DNA of 6,996 bases from Maribacter sp. (GTDB lineage: Bacteria > Bacteroidota > Bacteroidia > Flavobacteriales > Flavobacteriaceae), in NCBI GenBank assembly GCA_013001935.1, contig JABDKZ010000136.1, positions 1 to 6,996 of the forward strand, read 5' to 3'. Below the pieces are notes generated by a model. That model made no database searches. It was given only the letters and a program-made list of their open reading frames with translations, and had not been told where the DNA came from. This document shows, piece after piece, positions 5,621-6,996 of this stretch. Numbering within the stretch: the stretch's first letter is position 1; each line of letters starts with the position of its first letter. A program made the translations under genes and the position numbers.

Positions 5621-6996
5621 ATGGCAAAACAAGAAGACGATTTCAAAAAAGTGATTTCCCATGCGAAGGAGTACGGCTATGTATTCCAATCCAGTGAAAT
5701 CTACGATGGTTTAAGCGCCGTTTACGATTATGCACAGAACGGGGCAGAACTCAAAAAGAACATAAGGGAATATTGGTGGAAAGCCATGGTACAGCTTAAT
5801 GAGAATATCATTGGGATTGATGCCGCTATTTTTATGCACCCGACTACTTGGAAAGCTTCAGGACATGTTGACGCCTTTAACGACCCATTGATAGACAATA
5901 AAGATTCCAAAAAAAGGTATCGTGCCGATGTTTTGGTTGAGGATCATGTCGCTAAGATTGAAGCTAAGATAGAAAAGGAAGTTGCCAAGGCGACAAAGCG
6001 TTTTGGGGATTCTTTTGATATAGAACAGTTTTTGACCACCAACCAAAGAGTGGTAGAATACCAAGAAAAAGCAGCATCTATACTAAAAAGATTGGGTAGG
6101 TCCCTGGAAAATGAAGACTTGGCCGATGTAAAAAGCCTTATTGAGGAATTGGATATTGCCTGTCCGATGTCCGGTTCCAAGAATTGGACGGAGGTCAAGC
6201 AGTTCAATCTTATGTTCGGGACCAAATTAGGTGCCTCCGCTGAAAGCGCAATGGATTTGTACTTGAGGCCGGAAACCGCCCAAGGTATTTTTGTGAACTT
6301 CTTGAATGTGCAGAAAACAGGTCGAATGAAAATCCCTTTTGGGATTGCCCAGACCGGAAAGGCATTTCGCAATGAAATTGTAGCAAGACAGTTTATTTTT
6401 AGAATGCGTGAGTTTGAACAAATGGAGATGCAATTTTTCATTCGCCCAGGCACACAACAGGAGTGGTACGAAAAATGGAAGGAAAACCGGTTAAAATGGC
6501 ATTTGTCATTGGGTATGGGCAAGGAAAATTATCGTTTTCATGACCATGAAAAACTCGCCCATTATGCAGATGCGGCGGCCGATATTGAATTTAGGTTTCC
6601 ATTTGGGTTTAAAGAGCTGGAGGGTATTCATTCCAGAACCGATTTCGATTTAAGTCAGCACGAAAAATTCTCAGGAAAGAAATTACAGTATTTTGATCCT
6701 GAACTTAAAGAAAATTATGTGCCTTATGTGGTCGAGACCTCTATTGGCCTAGATCGTATGTTCTTGGCGATTTTCTCAAAATCATTATGTGAGGAAGAAC
6801 TGGAAAACGGAACTACAAGAACGGTACTGAAATTGCCTGCTGTTTTGGCCCCAACGAAAGCCGCCGTACTACCTTTGGTTAAGAAAGACGGACTCCCAGA
6901 AGTGGCCCATAGCATCATTGATGATCTCAAATGGGATTTTAATGTAATCTATGATGAAAAAGATGCCGTTGGGCGGCGCTATAGAAGACAAGATGC
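5621..6996 (+). CDS. glyS: Glycyl-tRNA synthetase, one-subunit class II type (3' end outside window)
   Basis: The frame is open from ATG 5621 to the window end, giving 458 codons of a protein usually a little over 500 residues. It attaches glycine to tRNA-Gly in the cytoplasm, as an alpha2 enzyme of the eukaryote/archaea type rather than the alpha2beta2 form. Diagnostic blocks are WWKAMVQLNENIIGIDAAIFMHPTTWKASGH near residues 46-76, FNLMFGTKLG, LYLRPETAQGIFVNF (213-227), motif 2 with FRNEI (249-253) and FRMREFEQMEMQFF (260-273), and motif 3 ETSIGLDRMFLAIF (372-385, Arg379). The anticodon-binding domain starts near residue 400 (LKLPAVLAPTKAAVLPL) and is incomplete. A metal-site-like segment reads CPMSGSKNW, with Ser in place of the second Cys found in some homologues. 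No Shine-Dalgarno precedes the start, and no T-box leader fits in the 36-nt gap. Confidence 0.97.
   Translation, partial: MAKQEDDFKKVISHAKEYGYVFQSSEIYDGLSAVYDYAQNGAELKKNIREYWWKAMVQLNENIIGIDAAIFMHPTTWKASGHVDAFNDPLIDNKDSKKRYRADVLVEDHVAKIEAKIEKEVAKATKRFGDSFDIEQFLTTNQRVVEYQEKAASILKRLGRSLENEDLADVKSLIEELDIACPMSGSKNWTEVKQFNLMFGTKLGASAESAMDLYLRPETAQGIFVNFLNVQKTGRMKIPFGIAQTGKAFRNEIVARQFIFRMREFEQMEMQFFIRPGTQQEWYEKWKENRLKWHLSLGMGKENYRFHDHEKLAHYADAAADIEFRFPFGFKELEGIHSRTDFDLSQHEKFSGKKLQYFDPELKENYVPYVVETSIGLDRMFLAIFSKSLCEEELENGTTRTVLKLPAVLAPTKAAVLPLVKKDGLPEVAHSIIDDLKWDFNVIYDEKDAVGRRYRRQD

Noticed and set aside
5944..6522. 192-residue open frame on the minus strand
   Set aside because: It lies wholly opposite glyS, whose frame is strongly supported by class II synthetase motifs. 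The minus-strand product is Ser/Cys/Phe-rich with no recognisable domain.

Overview
The window carries ordinary chromosomal genes of a member of the Bacteroidota, most likely Flavobacteriaceae. Pointers to that group are the low-GC coding DNA, starts without Shine-Dalgarno sequences, TAnnTTTG-like -7 elements just upstream of several starts, a lipoprotein with the family-typical CARRGRPTGGPKD N-terminus after signal cleavage, and a one-subunit GlyRS with flavobacterial-looking motifs. The genus cannot be fixed from this sequence.

Left part, + strand (1-2233): the 3' end of katG (catalase-peroxidase) is followed by a near-perfect hairpin (284-325). Then come three tightly packed genes: a small ankyrin-repeat protein, a Nudix hydrolase with an N-terminal helical domain, and a YafV/Nit2-type omega-amidase. 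Gaps inside this trio are 9 and 3 nt, so it looks like one transcription unit. KatG and small ankyrin proteins are known neighbours and functional partners in other bacteria. Together the four genes could form a peroxide-defence and metabolite-repair cluster, but that is inference from gene order and family.

Middle part, - strand (2217-4644): an Ig-like (Big_5) lipoprotein gene converges on the amidase gene with a 17-nt coding overlap. Upstream of it lies comF, a zinc-ribbon plus phosphoribosyltransferase protein that appears to start with TTG.

Right part, + strand (4688-6996): divergent from comF across only 43 nt is a single-pass membrane protein with a long coiled coil and a C-terminal beta-rich domain of unknown function. 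After 36 nt comes glyS (glycyl-tRNA synthetase, eukaryote/archaea-type alpha2), cut by the window end. A perfect TAnnTTTG element sits 4 nt before its ATG.

I see no mobile element, CRISPR array, tRNA or rRNA, and no clear candidate for an undescribed multi-gene system. The points most worth a second look are the katG-ank hairpin, the ank-nudix-amidase operon, the compact comF/coiled-coil divergent promoter region, and the uncharacterised coiled-coil protein.
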